Made by a program: the position numbers and the translations under genes
In this document: positions 8,983 to 17,287 of the stretch, one piece after another
How the letters are laid out: each line of letters begins with the position of its first letter
How positions within the stretch are numbered: position 1 is the first letter of the stretch
The notes under the pieces: generated by a model
What the model was told of the DNA's origin: nothing
The model's database searches: none
Seen by the model: only the letters and a program-made list of their open reading frames with translations
Origin: Chara braunii
Lineage: Eukaryota > Streptophyta > Charophyceae > Charales > Characeae
Assembly (NCBI GenBank): GCA_003427395.1
Contig: BFEA01000141.1
Location: 2,562,153 to 2,583,176, forward strand
Direction of reading: 5' to 3'
Length of the DNA: 21,024 bases

Positions 8983-10377
8983 ATGGAAGTAGTAGCAGCT
9001 TCTACTCAAGATGAAGTGGGCATGATACCCTCCTCACTTCATGACAAGGCCGAAGCTAATGACTCCTTAGTCACCCCGCAGACGCATCTAGACCAAACTA
9101 TGCTCTGTACGTTAGATGTGTCTGAGGCCTTAGAAGACTTAGAAGGCGAATGGTCAAACAAGGACCCTCGCGAGTCTTTGGCAGCGCTAAAGAAGGGTCC
9201 TAGAGGGGAACATTTCGTGGTGGAAGTGGATGTAGGAGGCCGCAAATGTGGTGCCTTCATAGACATCGGATCCACACGGAATTATATAAGTCGCGACTGT
9301 TTGGAAAGGTTGCACCTACAGGTCCGGGTACGGCACCTTAGTAGACCAGTAGCATCTACTTTGGCCAACAAGGAGCGCATGATAGTGACAGACTACATCA
9401 AGGACGTAGTCTGTACCTTCTCCTATGGAGGAGGTGAGCTTAACCATAAGATCTTGTTCTTGGTTAGCGACGACTTGCCATTCGATATGCTGTTAGGCAT
9501 GTACTACCTCGAAGTTGCTAGGCCCCAGTTCGACTGGGATAAGAAGGTGCTCAAACACAAGTTGCCCGATGGCCGAACTGTCAGATTGACCAAGTTCAAA
9601 GCCCGTAGTACTATAGATACCTATGGCTGCTTGTGCGCATCCGCGTTCTACAACTATTACAAGCAAAACGAAGAGGAGGGTATGTACCTTGTTTATGTCT
9701 CTGAGAAGGGGGAGGCCATTAAAACACCCCCAGAGATAGAACGCGTCGTTGCTAAGTTCCCTGATCTGTTCAAAGAGCCCTCAGGAGTTGTTGATAGGGA
9801 AGTCGTCCACGCTATAGAAATCATTCCAGGGAGTAAGACCCCAAAGGGAAGCATCTATAGGATGGCCCCTGCCGAGTTAGATGAACTTCGGAAGCAACTA
9901 AAGGAGCTGACAAAGAAGGGATGGATTCGGCCTAGTACTTCCCCTTACGGATCTCCCGTGCTATTCGTACCAAAGAAGGGGGGTACTTTGAGGATGTGCA
10001 TTGATTATAGGGGCCTCAATGCCATCAATGTGAAAAACGCAGAGCCTCTACCTCGCATAGACGACCTATTGGATAGGGTGCAGGGATGCAAGTACTATAC
10101 AAAGATAGACTTGAAATCTGGATATCACCAGATCGCAATAAGACCTGAGGACCAACACAAGACAGCTTTTCAGACTCATTATGGTCTGTATGAGTTTGTA
10201 GTGATGCCTTTTGGTCTTTGTAATGCGCCGGGTACATTCCAGCACGCTATGAATCGGATCTTTCATGACCATTTAGATAAGTTTGTCGTGGTCTACTTAG
10301 ACGACTTTCTGATCTTTAGTAAGTCTGCCGAGGAGCACGCAAAGCACGTTGAGACAGTTCTCTCACTCCTACGATAG
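8983..10377 (+). pseudogene. pol: pol part 1: protease and reverse transcriptase
   Basis: This 464-codon frame begins at ATG 8983, five bases after the gag stop and in the -1 frame relative to it. Protease spans about residues 75-195. The active-site loop reads AFIDIGSTRNYIS, with D94-I95-G96 in place of the usual D-T/S-G. The second conserved motif is LPFDMLLGMYYL. Reverse transcriptase starts near residue 290 with KGWIRPSTSPYGSPVLFV, continues with MCIDYRGLNAIN, YTKIDLKSGYHQI and MPFGLCNAPGTFQ, and has the catalytic YLDD box at residues 438-441 (10294-10305). All the usual RT motifs are present. The frame stops at TAG 10375-10377, but RT-type protein continues in the same frame, so this is a CAG-to-TAG nonsense change. 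Confidence 0.93.
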
Positions 10378-10950
10378 CACAAGTATAAGGTCAACTTAGA
10401 GAAGTGTGAATTCGGTCGCACTAAGATACTATACTTGGGTCACGAAGTATCCGCGGAGGGGATTAGGCCGGAAGATGTGAAGGTGGCTAGTATTCGAGAC
10501 TGGCCACGACCTTAGACAGTCACTGAGGTCAGGTCATTCTTAGGAATGTGCGGCTACTATAGAAACTTCGTTAAGAACTATTCTACAATCGCCTCTCCTT
10601 TGATTGATCTAACTCGACTTGACACACCGTGGGACTGGAGTAATGAGTGCGAGGGTGCTTTCGAGAGATTGAAGCATGCACTCATGAATCATGAGGTCCT
10701 CATGGTTCCCGATCCGCAGAAGCCATTCATAGTGACCATTGACGCAAGCCAATACGACATTGGCGCAGTGCTGGCTCGGCAGGATGGGAAAAAGTTGAGA
10801 CCGATTGAGTACATGAGTAAGAAGATGCCATCAAAGAAGTTGGCTAAGTCCACCTACGAAAGGGAACTCTATGCTCTATACAAAGCACTTGTTCATTGGA
10901 GACTTCCATCAGACCTTCAAATGGATCAAGACTCAACCGGCTCTTTCTGA
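10378..10950 (+). pseudogene. pol: pol part 2: RT thumb/connection and RNase H, truncated
   Basis: This continues the previous frame: KYKVNLEKCEFG and ILYLGHEVSAEGI are the conserved RT end. A second TAG at 10513-10515 falls between WPRP and TVTEVRSFLGM, where Ty3 pol usually has Gln. RNase H then begins, with FIVTIDASQYDIGAVL (first catalytic Asp, 10741-10743) and the Glu in TYERELYAL (about 10852-10878). RNase H degrades the RNA template during reverse transcription. Near 10900-10909 sequence is missing: ALVHWR should be followed by a stretch ending in the TDH motif, but the text jumps directly to HQTFKWIKTQ in another frame. The old frame then meets TGA at 10948-10950. The catalytic Asp of TDH is lost. 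Confidence 0.88.
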
Positions 10951-12610
10951 TGCACTCAAGCGATGGATTGAGGTCATAGACCAATATGACTTCAAGCTTG
11001 AGTACCTGAAGGGAGAGTACAACAAGGTTGCAGACGCGCTATCCCGTAGAGCAGACTACCTAGGTGCGCTAGTTTCTGAATTTGCCATATCTAATGAAGT
11101 AACTCAATCATTGGTGGGAGCCTATCAGGAAGACCCTGTCACGATGGACATCATCCGTAAACTTCAGGCAAAAGACAAGGCCACAGAAAGTGAGTTTGTG
11201 ATGATGGACGGGCTACTCTATCTTGATAAGGCCGGAATAAAGAGATTGGTAGTTCCATCTAGTGAACAGTTGTGTAGTTTATTTTTAGGCGAATGTCATG
11301 ACGTCACTGGGAACTTTGGCTACAAGAAGACGAGTGCTAACTTAGTACAGCGATTTTGGTGGCCCAGAATGCTGGATGACGCAAAGAAGTATGTTGACAC
11401 CTGTCAGGTCTGTCAGCGGGACAAGCCGCGAACTCAAGCACCGCTTGGGTTATTGAAGCCTTTACCTATTCCTCATGGTCCAGGATTGAGTGTTTCCATG
11501 GATTTCATGGACACCCTAGTGACCAGCAAGAGTGGTAAGAGGCACATTTTCGTCATCATCGACCGATTCACCAAGTTCGCTAGGCTAGTACCAATGCCAG
11601 AGACAGCCAGGACAGAATACGTCATCAAGTTGTTCAAGGACAACTGGGTAAGGGACTTTGGTTTACCAAAGACCATCATTAGTGACCGAGACGTCTGATT
11701 CACAAGTGAGTTGTGGAAGAAGACTGCAGAACAGATGGGCAGTCAACTTCAGATGACTTCAGGGAATCATTCCGAAGCCAACGGACAGGCCGAACAAATG
11801 AATAGAGTTGTACAACACTTGCCGAGGCATTACATCAAGCCCAGCCAGGATGACTGGGATGAGCAGATACCTCTCATCGCCAGCCTGTACAACAATGCTA
11901 TACATAGCAGTACCGGCGTTAGTCCTAACCAGATGCACTTAGGATGGAAGCCTAGATCAGCACTAGACTTCCTCCTACCTGAAAACCGACCCGCTGCAAC
12001 TCCAAGCACACTTGAATACGGTGTGCGATATGAGAAGTTGCTGCAAGAGGCTGTTGAACATATGAAGAAAGCTCAGCAAGCCATGATTGCTTCTGAGAAT
12101 CAACATCGCAGACAGTCCACATTTCAGGTAGGGGATCGTGTCTGGGTCAAGGCTAGTGAGTTAGGACAAGAGTTCGGAATATCTCGTAAACTAATGCCTC
12201 AGTACTTTGGTCCCTGCGAAGTCTTGGATGTAGTGGGAGATGAGTTGGATGGTCCCACATATGTCATTTGTGTCCCTGGACACCTACGCACTCACCCAGT
12301 CTTTCATGCCTCAAAGCTTGCACCTTTCGCTGAGAGTGATCAATTCCCTTCCAGGAGATCAATGCTGCCCCCAACCATGGATGGACAAGTCGACATCGAC
12401 AACGTTGTGGATCACAGGGACATGCCTGTTGCAAAGCCGCTGGGTCGAGGAAGACCTCCTAAACCCAAGAGAGAATATCGCGTCAGATTCAGGCATCGCA
12501 CGGATCCCAAACAAGATCGGTGGTTCACCAGAAAGGAACTGATTGAGACAGCTCCTCAGGTGGTGGCAGAATATGAAAGGAAGCTGAAAAGGAAGGCACC
12601 TGCGAAGTAA
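10903..12610 (+). pseudogene. pol: pol part 3: RNase H end, integrase and chromodomain
   Basis: After the deletion the reading resumes with the end of RNase H (LEYLKGEYNKVADALSRR). The integrase zinc domain keeps one His (11297-11299) and CQVC (11402-11413), but the second zinc His is Asn (11312-11314, GNFGYKKT). The catalytic triad is intact: Asp at 11501-11503, Asp of SDRD at 11684-11686 and Glu of GQAEQMNR at 11792-11794, with 35 residues between the last two (DD35E). A TGA at 11696-11698, right after SDRDV, interrupts it where Arg is usual. A GPY/F-type motif (YFGPCEVL) is at about 12203-12226. A divergent chromodomain (VDNVVDHRD-like start, REYRVRFRHRTDPKQDRWF, then ELIETAPQVVAEYE) spans about 12388-12580. 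Translation ends TAA at 12608-12610. Confidence 0.92.
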
Positions 12611-12634
12611 GCATCTCAGCGGACTTTCGAAGCT

Positions 12635-12647
12635 AAGGGGGATGGAA
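12635..12647 (+). promoter_or_regulatory. Polypurine tract
   Basis: AAGGGGGATGGAA, almost all purine, ends directly before the TG of the 3' LTR. It is the site that resists RNase H and primes plus-strand DNA synthesis. One T interrupts it, as in many Ty3 tracts. Confidence 0.85.
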
Positions 12648-13792
12648 TGTGAGGAACGAGCCCTCAAGTAGGGGCCTTGCCATGATGTACATGTTCTTGG
12701 CCAAGGCCCCAGCAAGCCTCGTGCCCGCCCTAAGTGAAGGCGGGCCAGCAAATCAACAAGAGCCCTCAGTGCAGACATTTCACGAAGTGGGGTCCATACA
12801 GTTGCAACACACCAGTTGGTTGGAGTGCACGAGTCTCGAATCTCTGCAAATGCGGAGACCCCAGGGCCTCTGAGTTAGTTAGGCCATGGGCATCTGAATG
12901 TGAGGCCGACAATGCATGCTGGGTAGAGAGGCCGAAAATGCCAAAGGGAAATCGGCCCGCTGTCTGAACCTAGCTGCAGGCCTTGATGAAAGAGGCGCAA
13001 CTGCATTGCCCGGGCCTCAACTGTATCGGGCCTGCGTTCAGCCACTGAGGCCCAGACGCAGGCTGAAGGGAGGCCGCCCACATGCAGCACTGGCATATAG
13101 GCAAGCAGGGCGAGTGGGCAGGCATCTTCGCCAATGCAGGCATTGCGGGCACGCTGCGCGAGTGCATGTGTGTTGCGCTGTGCAGAGCTGCGTTGCGCTA
13201 GGGTCAAGCAGGCAAGCGCTAGGCGATAGGGTGCTGCCTACACTCAGGGCACTGGCGGCCATAGCCTGGGCCGCATGAGGGTGCAGAAGAGGTGAAGGGC
13301 GAAGGTGGTCTTCGGAGGTGAAGGGTGCTGTGTGGGTAACAAGGGAGAGTGTGGGGAAGAGGACACGTACCTGGGGGAGGTGGAGGTCGGCATTGGTGTT
13401 GACATCATCACTCGCTGGTAGTCCAGTTCTCTGGTTGCTTTCATAGTTGTAATTGTAGGCTTAGTCTGTAGAGTAGATAGGGCGCCTGGCGCCATTCATA
13501 AGAGAGAGCTACATTGGGTTATGTGTCTGGTTGCTTTCATTGTTGTAGTTGTAGGCTTAGTCTGTAGAGTAGATAGGGCGCCTGGCGCCATTCATAAGAG
13601 AGAGCTACATTGGGTTATGCTGTTGGTGTTGCCCTGTTGGGCATGGACATTGACTCACGATTCTTCTGTATCATTCTCAATTGGATGGTTACTCGGTTCC
13701 ATGTGCTATCTGCTTTGGCTTTGACTACTTGGACTTCAGTGTGATTTTGCATTCTGGATTTCTGTACTTCGTCCATATTCATGTTCCTTGCG
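12648..13792 (+). repeat. 3' LTR of the chromovirus
   Basis: This 1145-bp copy of 4641-5784 begins TGTGAGGAAC directly after the polypurine tract. It carries the 96-bp duplication at 13430-13621 and GGCGGCCATAGC at 13254-13265. It differs from the 5' copy by eight transitions and one extra A at 12814. Its last base is G (13792) where the 5' LTR has the canonical A. Differences sit only in the first about 167 bp and the last about 31 bp. Confidence 0.96.
13430..13621 (+). repeat. 96-bp tandem duplication in the 3' LTR
   Basis: The counterpart of 5422-5613, with copies at 13430-13525 and 13526-13621. The arrangement and the differences between units are the same as in the 5' LTR. Confidence 0.9.
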
Positions 13793-13796
13793 GTTG
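13793..13796. repeat. Right target-site duplication (GTTG)
   Basis: GTTG follows the last base of the 3' LTR and matches 4637-4640. It is short, so by itself it is weak evidence, but it fits the LTR limits set by the polypurine tract and primer site. Confidence 0.6.
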
Positions 13797-13840
13797 GATC
13801 TGAAGCTCTTTTCTATACACTATAAAAAAAAATTAAAAAA

Positions 13841-13938
13841 AATTAAAAAAAAAAAAATCCAGATCTAGGATCTGGGTCCGAGCTCGATCTGAAGTTTTCG
13901 CAGATCATAAGACTGGTACAATTTTTTTTTTTTTAATT
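13841..13938. repeat. A/T-tract inverted repeat
   Basis: AATT followed by 13 A (13841-13857) is the exact reverse complement of 13 T followed by AATT (13922-13938). The 64-bp spacer holds several GATC words (AGATCTAGGATCT, GATCTGAAG). Further A runs lie on both sides (13824-13840, 13939-13949). It could be the ends of a small inserted element or two independent homopolymers. Confidence 0.6.
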
Positions 13939-13949
13939 AAAAAAAAAAA

Positions 13950-14335
13950 CACATATTGCTCAGACAACAGTTGCTGCTGTTCTTCAAGTTCATTCCAAAA
14001 ACAAATCGTGAGCGGTCATGGTCTACCCGGTATGGAGGGAATTTTGTCAAGTATTCGAAGCACACAACTCGTGCTGATTGCCTCCCCCGGTCAAGTACAG
14101 ATTGCTCTTCGGAGCACCACTTGCATGCCTCGTTATGATGCATATGACAGCCCTTGATTACAACCTGTTGCTTGTGTACATAGTCAATCTCATCACGTTG
14201 TGGGGCTTTCAAGGGAGCGTGTCAATGACCATGCAAATCCAAAGATCATGCGTGAGAGATTGGTTGGCATTATGTTCATTCCTCCATGAAACAAGGATCC
14301 GTACTGGGCTCCATGGTTTGCATTCTTTAACTTGG
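13950..14335. other. Unassigned stretch with exon-like pieces
   Basis: No gene can be defined. A minus-strand frame (13937-14212) and short plus-strand pieces near 14220-14335 (for example [13 protein letters not shown] after a stop) look protein-like but are broken by stops and frame changes. They may be decayed exon or transposon sequence. Confidence 0.3.
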
Positions 14336-14587
14336 AAAAGAAAAATATATAAAAAAACAATTCACCTTGTACGTCCTCTTCTAAGTACTACTCGTGGTGA
14401 ATTAAGTAGAATTTTTCAACAAATCCAAATTCCATTATACTTGGATTCTACTAACTTGAATATAAGGATTTATTGTAACCGAATACGTTATCAATTACCT
14501 CCTTATTTAAGGTTGTTTTTTAATCCAAATTTAGATAGATCAATTGCTCAATTTGCTTCATGTCCCCCTTTGTACATCGGTGTCTGA
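14336..14587 (+). other. AT-rich segment with organelle-like codon use
   Basis: Composition turns abruptly AT-rich near 14336. A frame stays open through it to TGA at 14585-14587, with codons mostly ending in A or T. It encodes stretches such as [34 protein letters not shown] and [10 protein letters not shown]. This is unlike the GC-rich neighbours and resembles plastid or mitochondrial coding sequence. I cannot name the gene. A nuclear copy of organelle DNA is the likeliest reading, supported by the organelle-type tRNA 0.7 kb away. Confidence 0.35.
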
Positions 14588-14689
14588 TCGTTAGTTCATC
14601 CTTCCACCCCGGAGTTATGTCCCTCAATCGACCCCTGTCTCAAAACTTTGTACGCAAACAAGCAGTTTCCCAGCCTCAAAAGCTCAGTC

Positions 14690-14733
14690 TCAGACTCTTT
14701 TCTGGTGATCTCAGACTCTCTTCTAATGATCTG

Positions 14734-14781
<48 letters not shown>

Positions 14782-14806
14782 CCCCCTCCCTCCCTCTCTC
14801 TCTCTC
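14690..14806. repeat. CT-rich repeat with a (CT)n microsatellite
   Basis: Two copies of a CTCAGACTCT...TTCT..TGATCT unit (about 14690-14732) lead into a (CT)n run at 14737-14779, followed by C runs and more CT to 14806. The open frames across it on both strands are repeat translations, not genes. Confidence 0.9.
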
Positions 14807-15211
14807 ATGCGCACACGCACGCTCACGCTGTGCACTCTCTTTCTCTTTGTCTCGCTGTCTTTCACTCTCTCTACCCCACCCCTCTCTATGCGCTATGTGG
14901 CCTCTTCGGCCTCCCCATTGTACAAGAGGATGAGAAAGTGGTTGATTAGAGAAAGAAAGACTTGTCTGGTGTTCACATAGCCTTGTTCCTTTCCTACTAA
15001 ACGTAGCCGCAATTATGGTTTCATCCATTCTGAAAGTTAGCCACGTCCAATGTGACAGTGCCTATTTGCCTTCCATTGTACTAGCCTGCTCAGCTCTTGA
15101 CCTTCAACCATTTTTCATCTGTTTCCAATCAAAATGCATAGGTCACACTAATGTTCTCTCAAGGCAGACAAGACTACTGCAGCTTATCAGGCGCTGCTGT
15201 CGAGGGCCGTG
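14807..15211. other. Non-coding stretch before a poly-A tract
   Basis: No gene is visible. Composition is mixed, with short open frames only. Because it ends in 55 A, it could be the 3' end of a retroposed transcript, but no AATAAA-type signal lies close upstream and no target duplication was found. Confidence 0.4.

Positions 15212-15266
<55 letters not shown>
15212..15266. repeat. 55-base A homopolymer (T on the minus strand)
   Basis: An uninterrupted run of 55 A. Seen from the minus strand it is a T tract 42 bases downstream of the tRNA at 15309-15381. Its true length is uncertain, as such runs are hard to sequence. Confidence 0.95.
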
Positions 15267-15268
<2 letters not shown>

Positions 15269-15308
15269 TAAACGAACATAAGCTTAAAGAAAGCATAGAT
15301 AGACGACT

Positions 15309-15381
15309 GGCGGAAGAGGGATTCGAACCCCCGACATGTGAATTATGATTCCGCTGTTCTAACCTACTAAACTATTCTACC
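15309..15381 (-). tRNA. tRNA-like, anticodon CAU (Met or Ile), probably organelle-derived relic
   Basis: The 73-nt minus-strand sequence folds as a standard cloverleaf: acceptor GGTAGAA with TTCCGCC, D arm GTTT/GAAC, anticodon stem GCGGA/TTCAC with loop ATCATAA, five-base variable loop, and T arm GGGGG-TTCGAAT-CCCTC. The anticodon CAU suits tRNA-Met, or tRNA-Ile with a modified C. There is one A-C mismatch and one G-T pair in the acceptor and one C-A mismatch in the anticodon stem. Most of these would vanish if CG had become TA or CA, so it looks like an old copy decaying by CpG deamination. Pol III A and B boxes are recognisable. No CCA is encoded. A tRNA-derived SINE head is the alternative. 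Confidence 0.65.
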
Positions 15382-15860
15382 TTGAACCACTTGACATTTC
15401 CCCTGGTGGGGTTTGTTTTTCAACGCTACCCCAGCACTGTACCTATTCACAACTTCACCAAGTTTCAACTATACCGGTAGAGGGCAAGCAAATCATTGAG
15501 CGCGACAGTGAAGTAACCACCGCTATCAAGGAACGAGTTGTCAATAGGAGAGTCTGGCAAAGTTGCCACGTCAGCATCTGATAAGGCAATGAGTCATCTC
15601 GTCGTGGGAAGCGTAGTTTTCTTGAACATTTGCGGTGATCATCAAGAGTGTAGCTGGCCTCTACCGTCACATGTATTCATTCCATTACAAGCTCCTTGAT
15701 TGATGGTGACTATTCTTGACATTGTTGAGAAGAAGGCTCTAGTCACCCCAACCAATCTTTTCCCGCCTTCCTCCGACTCCCTTTTAATCCTTCACTTGGC
15801 TCCCTCTCTCATGCCTCCTTTCCCAATCTCTCTCCGCTCTCTCTCAGACTCGATTACTGA
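15382..15860. other. No defined gene; one possible minus-strand exon
   Basis: On the minus strand, after a splice-acceptor-like CTTATCAG, codons from 15577 to TGA at 15465-15467 read DADVATLPDSPIDNSFLDSG and on, which is protein-like. About 37 codons without a partner exon are too few to call. The rest shows nothing clear. Confidence 0.2.
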
Positions 15861-15862
15861 TG

Positions 15863-15902
<40 letters not shown>

Positions 15903-15912
15903 TAACAATAAC
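15861..15912. repeat. (ATA)n / (AAC)n trinucleotide repeat
   Basis: About 13 AAT-type triplets are followed by AACAAT units. The frame through it translates as an Asn run and is not a gene. Confidence 0.93.
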
Positions 15913-16069
15913 GGGTACTCTCCCTATCACTCTCACTAATTGCTCACTTTATCCCTGATTTACTTCTTCACTTACCTGTGCGTGGAGAGTTGATCGGTTC
16001 TACTGGTATCTATCCACCCTCGGATGAACATGGCCACTTTTACGACCACGTTCATAGAGTTAGAGGTAC

Positions 16070-16255
16070 AGGCGCTGCTCTAACACTCTCACTCTCTTAC
16101 TAACTCTCTTCTCTCTCGCTCTCTTTCTCTGCCCGCAGTCCCTTTCTCTCTCACTGTAGCGGCAACGCTTTCTCTCTCTCACTGACAACAGCGCTCACTC
16201 TCTCTCACTGACAGCAACACTCACTCTCTCTCACTAGTGACAACTCTCTCTCTGT
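16070..16255. repeat. CT-rich minisatellite
   Basis: Degenerate units of about 26-30 bp containing CACTCTCTCTCACTGACA or close variants are visible from about 16145 to 16250 (unit ends near 16187, 16214 and 16242). They are embedded in a wider CTCTC-rich region. Unit copies differ by small changes and by GCAAC or GCGCT linkers. Confidence 0.7.
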
Positions 16256-17019
16256 ACTTGATTGGGCTCCCTGCTCCCGTGCGTGGTTGGGTCTCCTCTT
16301 TGCGCGTGATCTAGTTTCCTTTCGCCTTGATTAGCCCTTGATTGGCACGCGTGGCAGGAGCCTATCCCTCTCCTGTGTGCTGATCACATGAGCACTAATT
16401 AGTGAGGTGTTGATTGTCACTCTCTCTCTTCAGTCAGCCTGGCTCTTTTCCCTCTCTCACTCGTACACCCACACGAACACCCGCCATAGGTATCTCCTCT
16501 ATGTTGATCGATGCAGGCGGTGAGTTTTCACGTCGGCCATGACCGCCTCAAGAGCAGGCACGGAATGTCATTGGCCAGCTCACCGCGTTCTCTGCAGTCG
16601 CTGTCCATGCGCACCATTCCCTCTGGTCGCCTCAGTTTCCGAATGCCACTGCTCCTTCGGCTGGCCCAACTTATACCCCTCTCTCGCGACCTCGTCTTTG
16701 TCCCAAACAATCCGCTGCCGCTGGCCCATCCCTACAGACTCACTAGCACCTTGGCTCAAAAAGCGCTGGGATTGCTGGTACCAATGGCCTCAAGCCCGCA
16801 GCAACCGCCGGGCCTGCCCTGGTACCAAGGGTTTTTGGCTTGGTAGCCTAGGAGCGATTGCCCTGCACCAATACCCGTATCATGTTCGCTGATTCGCAAC
16901 AGGTACCTGGCCGCTATTGTGCCCCCAATAAGCCCTGCTGGAGGAGAAAATGGCCCTAGGATGGCCGCTTACGTCCCAAATAGAACCAGCGCCTTTACTA
17001 GGTCAGTTACCAATGCACA
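16256..17019. other. Unassigned stretch with overlapping open frames
   Basis: All three plus frames are largely open at 16510-16850 (for example 16511-16846), a sign of biased composition rather than a gene. Pieces such as GIAGTNGLKPAATAGPALV in the third frame resemble a Pro/Ala-rich transposon Gag, but stops interrupt it. No domain is recognised. Confidence 0.25.
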
Positions 17020-17286
17020 TCAAACCTTGGAACCCATGTAAAAATCAGAGAGTGACCATATCAGGGGTGTAGTAGCAAAGACGTCGGCAAGGTCAAAAGG
17101 TAAATCGGTGTCGTGCAATGTCATGGAACCGAAGTGACTCATGATGTCGAACCATCGAAGCCGTAAATAGAGTACCCCTCCAATAGATCCAACATAACCC
17201 AAACAATTCCCGAGTCGCCGTACTGTAGTCCAAGCCTCTAGATAATATTCTCCCGAGAGAAGGTTAACAACAGTCGTATTTTTCAT
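17020..17286 (-). CDS. Hypothetical protein, 88 aa
   Basis: ATG at 17284-17286 on the minus strand to TGA at 17020-17022. The protein begins MKNTTVVNLLSGEYYLEAW and continues with a hydrophobic middle (LGYVGSIGGVLYLRL) and an acidic/hydrophobic end (LPFDLADVFATTPLIWSL). Its residue mix is balanced and not repeat-like, so it may be a real exon or a fragment of a larger coding sequence. No family is recognised. The upstream side (17288 on) is a foldback repeat, so the 5' part may have been replaced. It could be transposon-derived. Confidence 0.3.
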   Translation of the reverse strand: MKNTTVVNLLSGEYYLEAWTTVRRLGNCLGYVGSIGGVLYLRLRWFDIMSHFGSMTLHDTDLPFDLADVFATTPLIWSLSDFYMGSKV

Positions 17287-17287
17287 C

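Larger units (their letters stand above)
4641..13792 (+). mobile_element. Full-length, coding-defective Ty3/gypsy chromovirus
   Basis: A complete LTR retrotransposon of 9152 bp: 5' LTR, tRNA-Met primer site, leader, gag, pol in the order protease, reverse transcriptase, RNase H, integrase, then a chromodomain, a polypurine tract and 3' LTR. The RT-RNaseH-INT order defines the Ty3 superfamily. The GPY/F motif and terminal chromodomain place it among chromoviruses, whose chromodomain is known to steer integration towards particular chromatin. LTR identity of about 99.2% (8 transitions and one indel) indicates a fairly recent insertion. The coding part carries at least eight disabling changes, so this copy cannot move on its own. 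It may have been copied in trans by an active relative. Two ambiguous bases (7927, 7935) lie in gag. Confidence 0.96.

Noticed and set aside
8549-8983. 144-codon minus-strand frame
   Set aside because: It is a shadow of the gag zinc-knuckle region, whose sense frame has clear motifs.
12359-12778. 139-codon minus-strand frame across the pol end and LTR start
   Set aside because: It is antisense to the chromodomain and spans the polypurine tract and LTR junction; no motifs.
14596-15028. Several frames with Ser/Leu or Arg/Glu repeats
   Set aside because: They are translations of the (CT)n microsatellite in different frames.
16511-16892. Two overlapping plus-strand frames of 111 and 117 codons
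   Set aside because: All three plus frames are largely open here, which reflects base composition; no domain recognised.
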